Assembly (NCBI GenBank): GCA_903835385.1
Contig: CAILMQ010000034.1
Location: 1 to 44,004 of the forward strand
DNA: 44,004 bases
Direction: 5' to 3'
DNA from: an uncultured Microcaldota archaeon
GTDB taxonomy: Archaea; Micrarchaeota; Micrarchaeia; Anstonellales; Bilamarchaeaceae
The notes below the pieces were generated by a model. That model searched no databases. It was not told the origin of the DNA and saw only the letters and a program-made list of their open reading frames with translations. Of the stretch, positions 8,843 through 18,153 are shown one piece after another. Position 1 is the stretch's first letter. The number at the start of each line of letters is the position of its first letter. A program made the position numbers and the translations under genes.

Positions 8843-10296
8843 AAAATGCTATGAAAATCGGAATCATCATGCTTTTGGCGGTTTTGACCGGAGTGTCGTT
8901 TGCCGGGGTATCGGTCTCCAATTTCACGATATCAAAGGCCAGTTACCAGCCGGGGGACGTGGGAATCGCGACAATAACGATTGCGAACCCGGTCGGCACC
9001 CCGCGCGTAACCGGGCTTGCCATGACCATCCGCAACCCGAAGGAGGTGACCGTTTCCGGCTCAAGCACGCTTTCGGACATCGAGTCCGGAGGTGTGGCGG
9101 TGGTCTCAATCCCGTTCAAAATCAGCACGGACGCCAAACCCGGCATCTACCTGCTGAACGTGGATTTCACGGGCTTCTCGCAGCAATCGGGCTCCGGCAC
9201 GCAGATATCCACCACCAATACCGCGTCGCTGCCCATAATCGTGGTTCATTCGCCCATCATTTCGCTGGCTACTGACAAGCCGGTCATCGGCGGCATCGAC
9301 TCCGTCGTGCTCACGGTGATAAATAACGGGGGCGCGGCCAGGGACCTGCGCGTCTCGACCTCCGGGAGCGTGGGGCTCTACGGCAGCGACGAGGTTTATA
9401 TCGGCAACCTGACCAGCTCCGTGAACCTGAGCGTGACCCTGGACGCCAGGAACGCCAGCGACGGGCCCCTCGACGTGCCCTTCACTTTCACATACAACGA
9501 CGAGCTGGGCAATCCACACCGGGACACGGCGACGCTCCGCGTAACCGTGAAGAACGAGGTGCTCGACCTCCGCTTCAACCAGCTCTCGCCCCTCATAACC
9601 GGCAAGGACGGCAACCTCACGCTGCAGGTCCTTGACAACGGGGGCGATTTGTCGGACGTGCGCATATCATTCGTCAACTCGTCGCTGAGGCTCAGGGACT
9701 TCAGCGAGATAAAAATAGGCGACCTCGCCGCGGGGCAGAGCGCCACGGTGTCCGCGCTGGTGCACAACGACTTGGCGCCGGGCCTCAACCTGGTGGATTC
9801 CAGGATAACGTGGACCGAGAAGGACGTCCGCAAGGAGCAGGAGATGAGCATACCCATATCCATAGACTCGGACGCGGACGTGGGCGTGTACCTGGAGGCC
9901 AAGCCCTCCCCGCTGGAAGCGGGGCAGGAGACGACCGTCTCCGTGCTGGTGTCCAACGTCGGTTCCTACGGCATAGACAACGTGGACGTGGGGCTGGGCT
10001 CTCCTGATTTCCAGTCCCTGGACGTCACCCCCCGCCAGTACATAGGCTCGCTTGCCAAGGATGACTTTTCCACGGTGCAGTTCAAGGTCCTCCCGCAGTC
10101 GGCGGGAACCTACCCCATCAGCGTGAACGTGATATACCGCGACGCGTCCGGAGACTGGGTCAACCGTACCATCACGCAGACAGCGACGGTCTCGGCCGTG
10201 CCATCGGGCGACGGCGGAACCATGTACGCCGTGCTCGGCGTCGTCGTGATTGCCGCGGCCGCGCTGTGGTTCTTCAGGTTCAGGAAGAAAGGCTGA
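8839..10296 (+). CDS. Exported CARDB/NEW3-like repeat protein of the ABC operon
   Basis: 485 residues. An N-terminal signal peptide ([16 protein letters not shown]) leads into about four beta-sandwich repeats of roughly 110 residues with the pattern [20 protein letters not shown], resembling CARDB/alpha-galactosidase NEW3 domains. A C-terminal membrane helix ([18 protein letters not shown]) ends in RFRKKG. So it should be a membrane-tethered extracytoplasmic protein. Its start overlaps the ATPase stop (ATGA), so it is translationally coupled to the transporter. I infer a periplasmic-like adaptor or substrate-handling part of the exporter; no catalytic motif is seen. Confidence 0.75.
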   Translation: MKNAMKIGIIMLLAVLTGVSFAGVSVSNFTISKASYQPGDVGIATITIANPVGTPRVTGLAMTIRNPKEVTVSGSSTLSDIESGGVAVVSIPFKISTDAKPGIYLLNVDFTGFSQQSGSGTQISTTNTASLPIIVVHSPIISLATDKPVIGGIDSVVLTVINNGGAARDLRVSTSGSVGLYGSDEVYIGNLTSSVNLSVTLDARNASDGPLDVPFTFTYNDELGNPHRDTATLRVTVKNEVLDLRFNQLSPLITGKDGNLTLQVLDNGGDLSDVRISFVNSSLRLRDFSEIKIGDLAAGQSATVSALVHNDLAPGLNLVDSRITWTEKDVRKEQEMSIPISIDSDADVGVYLEAKPSPLEAGQETTVSVLVSNVGSYGIDNVDVGLGSPDFQSLDVTPRQYIGSLAKDDFSTVQFKVLPQSAGTYPISVNVIYRDASGDWVNRTITQTATVSAVPSGDGGTMYAVLGVVVIAAAALWFFRFRKKG

Positions 10297-10300
10297 ATCC

Positions 10301-11515
10301 ATGAACACGGCCGACATGCTGAATTATTCCATAAAGTCCATGCGGAGCCGCAGCCTGCGTTCCTGGCTCACCATAGTGGGCGTCGTGGTGGGCATAACCG
10401 CCATGGTGCTCCTGGTGGGCCTGGTGCAGGGCCTCAAGAACGACGTGGAGAGCCAGCTCAAGGGATTCGGCACCAACACCATAGTGATAATCCCCATGGA
10501 CGTGAGCAAGGTCGCGTCCTATGGCAGCACGCAGATGGTCCCGTCATCAGGAAAGCTGACGGAGCTGGACTACCAGCGCGTTAAGAAGGCCGGCTCCATA
10601 GACGCCATCACCAAAATACTCAGCGGCCGCTTCAACATGCAGTTCAAGAACGAGTCCATCACGGTCTCGGCGAGCGGCATAGAGCCGGAGAACTACGGGC
10701 GCATAATCGGCAGCAGCCTGGAGATAGACACCGGCCGCTTCCTGGTCCCCTCGGACCATCACGCGCTCGTCCTGGGCTACAGCATAGCTGACAGCGGCTT
10801 CACAAAAAAGCCCGAGGTCGGCAGCGACATATACGTGTCGGGCGAGAAGTTCAAGGTGGTGGGCATACTGAAAAAGGCCGGCTCCGCGAACTCCCTCGAC
10901 AGCGCGGTGCTCATGCCTTTCGACGACGCCAAAAGCCTGCTCGGCGATTCCATCGGCCCCAATGAGATATCCGCCATCCGCATACTGGTGAAGGAGGGGG
11001 AGAATGTCAATGAAACGGCGGACCAGATAGAGTCCATCATGCTCTCCTCCCACCGCAAGAACGAGGACAACAAGGACTTCTCGCTCGTGACCGCCGGGTA
11101 CATAAGCTCCCAGATAGACCAGACCACCTCATTGCTCTCGCTTTTCCTGGGCGCGATTGCGGGCATATCCCTCGTGGTGGGCGCAATCGGGATATCCAAC
11201 ACCATGTTCATGACCGTGCTGGAGAGAAGGCAGGAGATAGGGCTGCTAAAGGCCATAGGCATGGAGGAGGGGGAAATAGAGCGCCTTTTCATAGCCGAGG
11301 CGGGGGTCATCGGAATCGCGGGCGGCACGCTGGGCCTGCTGCTCGGCGCCCTCCTGATAGGGGTTGCGAACCTTCTCGGCTTTCCTGCGCAAATACTGCC
11401 ACAGATCGCAATAGGGGCGGTGGTTTTCTCTGCAATAGTCGGCATGGCCGCGGGCTTCATACCCTCGCGCCAGGCCGCCAGGCTCGACGCAATAGAAGCG
11501 CTGCGCTACGAATGA
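10301..11515 (+). CDS. MacB/FtsX-family ABC permease 1
   Basis: 404 residues in the standard layout: one N-terminal membrane helix (SWLTIVGVVVGITAMVLLVG), an extracytoplasmic MacB-type core domain of about 230 residues, then three membrane helices with the conserved ISNTMFMTVLERRQEIGLLKA segment. The start is ATG at 10301, 4 nt after the preceding stop; the longer open frame from 10250 overlaps the upstream gene and is unlikely. It pairs with the second permease at 11551. Confidence 0.9.
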   Translation: MNTADMLNYSIKSMRSRSLRSWLTIVGVVVGITAMVLLVGLVQGLKNDVESQLKGFGTNTIVIIPMDVSKVASYGSTQMVPSSGKLTELDYQRVKKAGSIDAITKILSGRFNMQFKNESITVSASGIEPENYGRIIGSSLEIDTGRFLVPSDHHALVLGYSIADSGFTKKPEVGSDIYVSGEKFKVVGILKKAGSANSLDSAVLMPFDDAKSLLGDSIGPNEISAIRILVKEGENVNETADQIESIMLSSHRKNEDNKDFSLVTAGYISSQIDQTTSLLSLFLGAIAGISLVVGAIGISNTMFMTVLERRQEIGLLKAIGMEEGEIERLFIAEAGVIGIAGGTLGLLLGALLIGVANLLGFPAQILPQIAIGAVVFSAIVGMAAGFIPSRQAARLDAIEALRYE

Positions 11516-11550
11516 GGTACGAATGACGTGATGCCGCTGCCGGTGATGCA

Positions 11551-12777
11551 ATGAAATTCCAGGATTCAATCGAGTACGCCGTAAAGAGCCTCCGCACAAG
11601 GCAGCTGCGCTCCTGGCTCACCATACTCGGCATTGTCATCGGCGTGGTGGCAATGGTGGTCATAACATCCGTCACCGAGGGCGTGAGCAAGTCGGTCACG
11701 GATATGCTCTCCACGTTCGGGCCCGACAAGATGTTCATAGTCCCGGTCAACATAGACAAGGCGATGTCCAGCGGCTCGGGCCTCGGCGGCTCCCAGATGC
11801 CCTTCGGCAAGCTCTACCAGAAAGACGTGGATTCGGTCGCCTCGGTTCCCGGGGTGAAAGAAACCGCACGCGTGAACTACGGCCGTGCAACGGTGAAGTT
11901 CAAGGGCAAGGAGATAGACACCGTCGTTTACGGGGGTGACACGAAGATATTCACGATTTTCGGGGATTTCTTCCAGATAGATATCGGAAGGGCGTACACG
12001 GAATCCGAGCGCAGGGTGGTGGTGCTCGGCTATGACGCCGCCAACAGCATGTGGGGCAAGGACAAGGCCGCGGTGGGCAGCGTCATGCAGATAAACGGCA
12101 AGGACTACCGCGTGGTCGGGGTGATGAAGGACCTCGGCAACGGGATGGCGGCCCACGACAACGCGGCGATATTCGTGCCTTTTGACGACGGCAAGGAGCT
12201 TTTCAAGTCGCAGCTGGCGGCCAACGAGGTGACCGCGATTTACATCCAGGTGGACACTGGCTTCGACCCCAACGAAATCAAGGACGGCATAGAGCGCAAA
12301 ATAGCATCCAACCACAGGGTCACGCTGGAAAACAAGGATTTCAGCGTCATCACGGCGGATTTCATCAGGCAGACCGTGGGGAGCATACTCAGCCTCCTGA
12401 GCGAGCTGCTCTTCGCCATAACCGCGGTGGCGACAATAGTTGGCGGCATAGGCATATCCAACACCATGTTCATGGCCGTGCTCGAGCGCATCCGGGAAAT
12501 AGGAATCCTGAAATCCATAGGCGCGACGGACCGCGACATCCAACTGATATTCCTCACCGAAAGCGCGCTCATAGGCCTGATTGGAGGGATACTCGGCTTT
12601 GCCGCCGCGGTGGCAATATTGTTCATCGCCGGCCAGTTCGGGGTCCCATACCTGATAAGGATACGGTGGGTGATTTTCGTATTCGTGTTCTCCATCGGAG
12701 TGGGCGTTGCCGCGGGCTACATACCCGCGAGGCAGGCGTCCAGGATGGAGCCGGTCAAGGCCCTGGGATATGTATAG
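11551..12777 (+). CDS. MacB/FtsX-family ABC permease 2
   Basis: 408 residues, same architecture as the gene before it: helix SWLTILGIVIGVVAMVVI, a core domain, and three C-terminal helices with ISNTMFMAVLERIREIGILK. The two permeases are clearly paralogous and probably form a heterodimer driven by the ATPase at 8012. GGTGAT just before the ATG is a possible ribosome-binding site. It is the last gene of the operon. Substrate unknown; MacB-type systems export peptides, lipids or antimicrobials, or act on envelope proteins. Confidence 0.9.
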   Translation: MKFQDSIEYAVKSLRTRQLRSWLTILGIVIGVVAMVVITSVTEGVSKSVTDMLSTFGPDKMFIVPVNIDKAMSSGSGLGGSQMPFGKLYQKDVDSVASVPGVKETARVNYGRATVKFKGKEIDTVVYGGDTKIFTIFGDFFQIDIGRAYTESERRVVVLGYDAANSMWGKDKAAVGSVMQINGKDYRVVGVMKDLGNGMAAHDNAAIFVPFDDGKELFKSQLAANEVTAIYIQVDTGFDPNEIKDGIERKIASNHRVTLENKDFSVITADFIRQTVGSILSLLSELLFAITAVATIVGGIGISNTMFMAVLERIREIGILKSIGATDRDIQLIFLTESALIGLIGGILGFAAAVAILFIAGQFGVPYLIRIRWVIFVFVFSIGVGVAAGYIPARQASRMEPVKALGYV

Positions 12778-12828
12778 CGTGTCCGGTCTCCAGTGTCCCG
12801 TGTCCCGCACGCAGGGTCCGTCGCTCTT

Positions 12829-12904
12829 TGCAGGGGGACGGATTTGAACCGTCGAACTCATTAAGAGACGGGATTTCCTGTTCCGGAACTCAAGTCCCGC
12901 GCAT
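12829..12904 (-). tRNA. tRNA-Ser(UGA), 3' three-quarters only, with a 14-nt intron
   Basis: On the minus strand: D-stem 3' strand ATGC (12904-12901), anticodon stem CGGGA/TCCCG, T-arm GACGG-TTCAAAT-CCGTC, long variable arm (CTC-TTAAT-GAG), acceptor 3' strand CCCCTGC and A at position 73. A canonical 37/38 intron is at 12875-12888. Its bulge-helix-bulge is perfect: the 4-bp helix is CTTG/CAGG with one U-G pair, and both 3-nt bulges are cut after the second base. The mature loop is CTTGAGA, anticodon UGA. What should precede it (acceptor GCAGGGG and the D-stem 5' strand) is not in the adjoining DNA, where the HEAT gene ends at 12926. A73 is unusual for serine tRNA, where archaea mostly use G73. 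Either a trans-split 3' part or a disrupted gene. Confidence 0.7.
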
Positions 12905-12925
12905 GGGCGGGCGTCCGGATGAAAG

Positions 12926-14137
12926 TCAAGCCTGGCTCTCCATCATGATGGCAGAAAGCTCTCTCACGAATTCCGTGTCTTCCCCTCTCATGCGCCTTAG
13001 CTTTTCCCCTGCAGCATGGCGCACTTCCCAACTTGCGGCATGATTTGCCACTTCTTCCAGCGCATTCTCATCGTTCAATGCTTTTATCACAGCGAGACTC
13101 GTATCAGTGCAACTGGATTCCTTTGCCACTCTTATCAGCGCTTGTTCGTTTCCAGCCAGTTTCTTCAAGACATCTATCCTTGTGTTTGAAAACATGTGGG
13201 CAGCGATTTTCACCAGCGTTTCCACATCTGTCAATGCAGCCACAGCAGCCTTCCCGACGGCTCCATCCATTATACTATTGTAGATGACATGCTCCAGCAA
13301 CTCGGCACTGCTAATTTTTCCTGCAGCAGCGATTCTCGTGGCCCTGTTTTTGGCATGCAGCGCGACGTTTTGCAAAGCCTCATCATCAGTCAACATCCTG
13401 ACCGCGGCTTCCCCGGTGTCAGCGAATGCCGTAACCTCGGCTACATGCCTCACATCTTCCGAATCCGTCAGTTTATTGAGCGCTGCCAGCCGCGCATCCT
13501 GACTCCCGGCGTGCGCAGCTACATCCTTCAAAGCCCCGGCATCCCTCAGTTTTTCGACCGCAGTGCGCCTTGCACCCTCGTCCCCGGAATGCAGGGCCAC
13601 GCACCTCAATCCATCCTGTTCTTTGATCTCATTGACCATCGCAGTAAGCTTTGCAACAGCCGTTTTTCTCGTATCCTCGTTTTTGGTGCGGTCTACCACG
13701 CATGCCAACGCATACGACGATTCAAGGCGCTCAACCACCACGGCAAGCTTCCCGGCAATGGCACATTTCACATCCCAGTGGTTCGTGCGCTTATATGCCC
13801 GTGCCAGGCTTTCCTCGCCATTGGCAAGTGCATCCACGGCAGCCAGCCTCACTTCCTTGTGCCTGGAATCCGATGCAATATCCTCCAGGGCCGTTGTGTC
13901 TGTCAATTCTTTGAGGGCCGCAAGCCTCACACCCCTGTGCCCGGAATGCTCTGCCACATACTTCAGCGCCTTCCTGTTCCCGGCTAATTTTTGGACCGCG
14001 GCCATGCGATGCGCCCGGCTGCTGCTCTCCAGCATTTTCGCGATATCCGTGGGGCTTCGCTGGCTTGCCGCTGCGGCGGGCATTTTACATGAACCGTCTT
14101 TTCCGGTTGTTGCTGTCGCATGCACAAGCGTAGGCAT
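12926..14137 (-). CDS. HEAT-like helical repeat protein
   Basis: 403 residues made almost wholly of about 13 tandem repeats of 24-31 residues, with patterns such as ALKDVAAHAGSQDARLAALN and KLTDSEDVRHVAEVTA. These are HEAT-like or leucine-rich-variant helical pairs that give a curved protein-binding solenoid. There is no signal peptide or membrane helix, so it is probably cytoplasmic. TATA-like CTTTAAAATAC and a GGGTGG ribosome-binding site precede ATG 14137. It stands alone, its stop 22 nt from the partial tRNA-Ser. Function unknown; the binding partner cannot be read from sequence. Confidence 0.75.
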   Translation of the reverse strand: MPTLVHATATTGKDGSCKMPAAAASQRSPTDIAKMLESSSRAHRMAAVQKLAGNRKALKYVAEHSGHRGVRLAALKELTDTTALEDIASDSRHKEVRLAAVDALANGEESLARAYKRTNHWDVKCAIAGKLAVVVERLESSYALACVVDRTKNEDTRKTAVAKLTAMVNEIKEQDGLRCVALHSGDEGARRTAVEKLRDAGALKDVAAHAGSQDARLAALNKLTDSEDVRHVAEVTAFADTGEAAVRMLTDDEALQNVALHAKNRATRIAAAGKISSAELLEHVIYNSIMDGAVGKAAVAALTDVETLVKIAAHMFSNTRIDVLKKLAGNEQALIRVAKESSCTDTSLAVIKALNDENALEEVANHAASWEVRHAAGEKLRRMRGEDTEFVRELSAIMMESQA

Positions 14138-14286
14138 AAGCTACCACCCGATAGCATATAATATAACCTGTATTTTAAAGGTTGGCGCTGCGGCAAATAC
14201 TGGCGCGATAAGGCACTATCAAAGCAAGATGATAATTGCACGGGACTGTTGTTTTTATAATCCCTAACCCTTCAAAAGCGGAAATC

Positions 14287-16347
14287 ATGGAACTCATAGT
14301 GGCGGAAAAGCCGAAAGTCGCGGAAAAAATCGCAGCGGCCATCGGCGGGACCGACGTGAAGCAGAAGAAGGTCGGGCAGGTTTCCTATTACGAAGGCACG
14401 CACAACGGCGTGGAATTCGTGGTCGCGCCCGCGGTCGGTCACATCTACGGTCTTGCCGAGAAGAAGAAAACCAACACGTACCCGGTGTTCGACATCGAGT
14501 GGGTGCCGTCATACGTGGAGTCCAAGGAATCGGATTACACCAAAAAATACCTGGACGTGCTGGAGAAGCTCGGAAAAAAGGCGGACGTCTTCGTATCGGC
14601 ATGCGACTACGACATAGAGGGCAGCACGATAGCATACAACGTCTTCCGCTTCGCCACCAAAATAAAAGAGGGCAGGAGGATGAAGTTCTCCGCGCTTACC
14701 GCCGAGGACCTCTGCGACGCCTACGAGAACAAGTCTGATTTCGACTACAACAACGCCTATGCCGGCGAGGCGAGGCACATCCTGGACTGGTACTACGGAA
14801 TCAACCTGAGCCGCGCGCTCATGTCCGCGCTGCGGGCGGCGCACCGCTACAGGGTGATGTCAATCGGCAGGGTGCAGGGCCCCGCGCTGGACATACTCTG
14901 CGACCTGGAGCTGAGGATAAAGGCGTTCGTGTCCACGCCGTATTGGGAGCTGACCGCCGAGGTCAAGGGCGCGGAATTCATGCATTCCAAGGGCAGGTTC
15001 CTTGACGAGGCGGAGGCCGAGGCGGCGCTGGGGCGGACAGCCGGTTCTGGAACAGTCGCCTCGGTGGAAAAGAAGGAGCAGATAATCAAGCCGAACCCGA
15101 ATTTCGACCTCACCTCCTTGCAGGTGGAGGCGCACTCGGTCTTCAACATCGCCCCGTCCGAGACGCTAGAGCTCGCCCAGCGGCTCTATGAAGATTCGCT
15201 TATTTCCTATCCAAGAACATCATCGCAGCAGATTCCAGCGAGCATAAAGACGAAAGATATAGTGAAGCAGCTCGCAGGCAATCCGGAATACAAGGAGCTT
15301 GCGGACCGGCTCATAAGTGAGAACCGGACCACGCCCATACAGGGCAAGAAAACCGACCCCGCGCACCCGGCAATGCATCCGCTCGGGCAAAGGGGAAGGC
15401 CGGAAGGCAACGAGAAAAGGCTCTACGACCTCATAGTGCGGCGTTTCCTCGCGTCCTGCGCTCCGGATGCGAAAAAGGAGCGGACGAACGTGGCAGTAAG
15501 CGCGGGCGAGCCCTATGACGCCGACGGCGTGGTCACCACGGAGCCCGGCTGGATAGCGTTCTACGGCCCCTACTACAAGTCCGAGGACCGGGAGCTCCCC
15601 CCATTCGCAAAGGGCGAAAGCGTCTCAATGGACAAAAAACAGAAAACCAGGAAGGACACCAAGCCTCCCAAGCGCTACACCCAGGCGAGCGTGATATCCG
15701 AGCTGGAGCGCCAGCACCTGGGGACCAAGGCCACGCGCTCCACCATAGTGGACACGCTTTTCAAGCGCGGCTATGTGGACGGCAAGCCCATAGAGGTGAC
15801 GGACCTCGGGCTCAAGGTGCGCGAAGTGCTTCACAAGCACGCTCCGGAAATCCTCGACGAGGCGCTCACGCGCAAGATAGAGGACGACATGGAGCAGATA
15901 CAAGAGGGCAAGCTGGACAAGGAAAAGGTCATCGGGGAGGGGAGGGAAATCCTCATCCAGACCCTGGACCGCTGGAAAAAGGACGAGTCCAAAATCGGCG
16001 AAGAGCTTCTCGAGGCGCTCAAGGCCACGATTGAAAAGGAGAACATGATAGGCGAATGCGACAAGTGCGGCAAGCAGCTGCGCATAATACGGATGAGGAC
16101 CGGAAGCCAGTTCATCGGCTGCACCGGCTATCCCGCCTGCAGGAACACCTACCCGCTTCCCCAGGGCGCGCTCATCAAGGTGGCTGACAAAAAATGCCCG
16201 TCCTGCGGCAAGCCGGTTATCTACGTCATACGCAAGGCGAGGAAGCGCTTCGAGATGTGCATAGACCCGGGCTGCCCGAGCAAGGCGGACTGGGGGAAGA
16301 AGAAGGAGGAGAAGGCGGCGGAGAAAACCGAGGAGAAGAAGGCCTGA
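14287..16347 (+). CDS. topA: DNA topoisomerase I (type IA)
   Basis: Relaxes negatively supercoiled DNA by single-strand passage. TOPRIM domain at the N-terminus: LIVAEKPKVAEKIA with its Glu, and the metal site ACDYDIEGS. The catalytic tyrosine is in LISYPRTSSQQIP. Two C-terminal zinc ribbons follow: CDKC...CTGYPAC and CPSC...CIDPGC. A Lys/Glu-rich tail ends the protein. The start is ATG at 14287 (MELIVAEKPK), 686 residues; the longer frame from 14236 begins upstream of the TATA box GTTTTTATAA at 14251-14260 and is rejected. Confidence 0.96.
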   Translation: MELIVAEKPKVAEKIAAAIGGTDVKQKKVGQVSYYEGTHNGVEFVVAPAVGHIYGLAEKKKTNTYPVFDIEWVPSYVESKESDYTKKYLDVLEKLGKKADVFVSACDYDIEGSTIAYNVFRFATKIKEGRRMKFSALTAEDLCDAYENKSDFDYNNAYAGEARHILDWYYGINLSRALMSALRAAHRYRVMSIGRVQGPALDILCDLELRIKAFVSTPYWELTAEVKGAEFMHSKGRFLDEAEAEAALGRTAGSGTVASVEKKEQIIKPNPNFDLTSLQVEAHSVFNIAPSETLELAQRLYEDSLISYPRTSSQQIPASIKTKDIVKQLAGNPEYKELADRLISENRTTPIQGKKTDPAHPAMHPLGQRGRPEGNEKRLYDLIVRRFLASCAPDAKKERTNVAVSAGEPYDADGVVTTEPGWIAFYGPYYKSEDRELPPFAKGESVSMDKKQKTRKDTKPPKRYTQASVISELERQHLGTKATRSTIVDTLFKRGYVDGKPIEVTDLGLKVREVLHKHAPEILDEALTRKIEDDMEQIQEGKLDKEKVIGEGREILIQTLDRWKKDESKIGEELLEALKATIEKENMIGECDKCGKQLRIIRMRTGSQFIGCTGYPACRNTYPLPQGALIKVADKKCPSCGKPVIYVIRKARKRFEMCIDPGCPSKADWGKKKEEKAAEKTEEKKA

Positions 16348-16353
16348 AATCAA

Positions 16354-16365
16354 TTCTTTTAAACT
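16354..16365 (+). promoter_or_regulatory. TATA box for pgk
   Basis: TTCTTTTAAACT is centred about 28 nt before the pgk ATG, so the transcript is probably leaderless. It lies directly after the topA stop. Confidence 0.55.
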
Positions 16366-16386
16366 GTACCCCATATCCAATCAGTC

Positions 16387-17580
16387 ATGCGGGGCATAGC
16401 TTCGGTTGACGTCAAAGGGAAGACGATACTGCTCAGGCTGGACCTCAACGTGCCCATAGAGGATGGGAAAATCGTCCCGGGCCCGCGCATGCAGGTCCAT
16501 GCCTGCACCGCGAAGATGCTCTCGGACAAAGGCGCCAAGGTCATAATCCTCGCGCACCAGGGAAGGAAGGGCAAGCCGGATTTCACCTCTTTGGAGCAGC
16601 ACGCCAAGCACCTCCACCACATGATAAAGAAGGACGTCGCGTGGGTGGACGACATCGTCGGGCAGCAGGCGAAGGACGCAATAAAAATCATGAAGGACGG
16701 AGACATCCTCGTCCTGGACAACGTTAGAAAATTAGACGACGACACCAATCACGACGGACAGATAGTGGAAGCTCTCTCCCCTTTGGCTGATTATTTCGTC
16801 CTGGACGCGCTTTCCGTGGCTCATCGGAACCAGGCCAGCGTCACGGGTTTCACGAAGACGATGCCGTCCTTCGCAGGGCCGCACCTGCTGGAGGACGTGG
16901 AGGCCCTTGAAAAGCTCAAGCACAGCAAGGACATCGTTTTCGTGCTCGGCGGCTCGAAAGTAGAGGACTCATTCGCAATCATGAAGAAGTGGCTGCGCGA
17001 CGGAAAAGCCAGGAAAATCCTGGTGTGCGGCGCGCTCGCCACCCTTATGCTGCACGCAAGCGGCCACAAGGTCGGCGACTCCATGGAGTTCCTGAACCTC
17101 TCCAACATGGAGGCCCACTGCGCCGAAGCAAAGCAGGTGCTCGCGGAATTCGACGACCGCATCGCGCTTCCGGTCGATGTCGGGCTTTCAGTGGGCATGG
17201 AAAGGCACGACCGCGAGGTCGCGGACATCCACAAGGGCCAGATATGGGACATAGGGCCCAAGACAGTGGAGCTGTACAAGGAAAGCATATTCAACTCGCA
17301 CACCGTGGTGATGAACGGCCCCGCAGGGGTGTACGAGATGGACGCGTTTTCAAAAGGCACCAGGGGCGTGCTTGAGGCAATCGCCCAGTGCGACGCGTTC
17401 TCTTTGCTCGGGGGCGGGCACACCATCACGGCGCTGGAGAAATTCGGAATTGAAAAGCACCACTTCGGCCACATATCACTGGCAGGCAAGGCTCTCATAG
17501 CATTCCTGAGCGGGCACGAGCTTCCGGGCCTGAAGGCGCTTGAGGAGAACGAGAAGAAGTTCCCCCTGAAAAAAGATTGA
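16387..17580 (+). CDS. pgk: Phosphoglycerate kinase
   Basis: Interconverts 1,3-bisphosphoglycerate and 3-phosphoglycerate with ADP/ATP in glycolysis or gluconeogenesis. 397 residues, normal length. Motifs: LLRLDLNVPIEDGKI, ILAHQGRKGKPDFTSLEQHA, DNVRKL, FVLGGSKVEDS, NGPAGVYEMD and the C-terminal LLGGGHTITAL. The usual DAFGTAHR-like loop reads DALSVAHR here. The second glycolytic gene of the window, tpiA, is at 38321. Confidence 0.96.
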   Translation: MRGIASVDVKGKTILLRLDLNVPIEDGKIVPGPRMQVHACTAKMLSDKGAKVIILAHQGRKGKPDFTSLEQHAKHLHHMIKKDVAWVDDIVGQQAKDAIKIMKDGDILVLDNVRKLDDDTNHDGQIVEALSPLADYFVLDALSVAHRNQASVTGFTKTMPSFAGPHLLEDVEALEKLKHSKDIVFVLGGSKVEDSFAIMKKWLRDGKARKILVCGALATLMLHASGHKVGDSMEFLNLSNMEAHCAEAKQVLAEFDDRIALPVDVGLSVGMERHDREVADIHKGQIWDIGPKTVELYKESIFNSHTVVMNGPAGVYEMDAFSKGTRGVLEAIAQCDAFSLLGGGHTITALEKFGIEKHHFGHISLAGKALIAFLSGHELPGLKALEENEKKFPLKKD

Positions 17581-17585
17581 GCATC

Positions 17586-18002
17586 TCACTCCTTACTATA
17601 CACATCCTTCACTTTGCCGGTTATCATGGCCTCGATGCCAAAGGTGGTCTCTGTTTCCGGGATGATGAGTATGGCAGGCCATTCCAGCCCGAGCATCCAT
17701 GCCACCCGCACGCGCCTGTGGCCGTCAATAAGTATGTCCTTCTTGTCCTTCGTTTTCCTGAGGACGATTATCGGGGTCGAATAGCCATGGCCGATGGCGG
17801 TGTTTATCATCTTCATCTTCTCAGCAGCTGTTGATTCGGTCTCCTCGCCGGAGTAGGTGTAGTACAGCTCCCCGAGCTGCTCCTTCCGCAGCTTCCTGTC
17901 CTCCCGCCTGAATACCATCCCCGGATAGAGCTTCTTGTAGTACTCAATCAGCCTGTTGTACAGCTTTTCCTGCTCCTCAGGCGGCACGAGACCGACGACC
18001 AT
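17586..18002 (-). CDS. ParB/sulfiredoxin-fold domain protein
   Basis: 138 residues. The central part, STPIIVLRKTKDKKDILIDG followed by HRRVRVAWMLGLEWPAIL, matches the ParB/Srx N-terminal fold, with a GHRR box where ParB binds or hydrolyses nucleotide. No helix-turn-helix DNA-binding region of classical ParB is present and no ParA is nearby, so a chromosome-partition role is not supported. The gene sits tail-to-tail with pgk, only 5 nt apart. GGGGTGG with 4-nt spacing marks ATG 18002, and a TATA box lies at about 18033-18043. Confidence 0.7.
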   Translation of the reverse strand: MVVGLVPPEEQEKLYNRLIEYYKKLYPGMVFRREDRKLRKEQLGELYYTYSGEETESTAAEKMKMINTAIGHGYSTPIIVLRKTKDKKDILIDGHRRVRVAWMLGLEWPAILIIPETETTFGIEAMITGKVKDVYSKE

Positions 18003-18083
18003 TCAACCACCCCAGAGCGCTATCGAAGAGTAGGATTATATAGCATATCGCGAAAGGCGTCCGCGCCGCGACAACCAACATTT

Positions 18084-18104
18084 AAAAAAAACACGCCCGG
18101 GCGT
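18084..18104 (-). terminator. Palindrome plus T8 terminator after ileS
   Basis: ACGCCCGGGCGT (18093-18104) is a perfect 12-bp palindrome; in the ileS direction it is followed by G and eight T. It sits 50 nt past the ileS stop and looks like a bacterial-style intrinsic terminator. Confidence 0.55.
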
Positions 18105-18153
18105 ATCGCGAGTCGAGTTGCCCGTTTTTTTTCTTTTTAATCCAATCCCCTTT

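Noticed and set aside
11566-12861. Long minus-strand frame opposite the second permease
   Set aside because: Antisense shadow: the plus strand encodes a complete FtsX-type permease in an operon.
13006-13012. GCAGGGG on the minus strand, able to pair with the acceptor 3' strand of the partial tRNA-Ser(UGA)
   Set aside because: It lies inside the HEAT gene coding region, lacks U8 and any D-arm after it, and this GC-rich heptamer recurs elsewhere by chance (for example before ileS and in pgk).
12926-14137. The HEAT gene as an integrated element flanked by att copies of tRNA-Ser
   Set aside because: I found no second copy of the tRNA 3' end on the far side and no integrase, so integration is not supported.
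17586-18002. Chromosome-partition ParB
   Set aside because: The DNA-binding HTH region and ParA are missing; only the ParB/Srx fold is supported.
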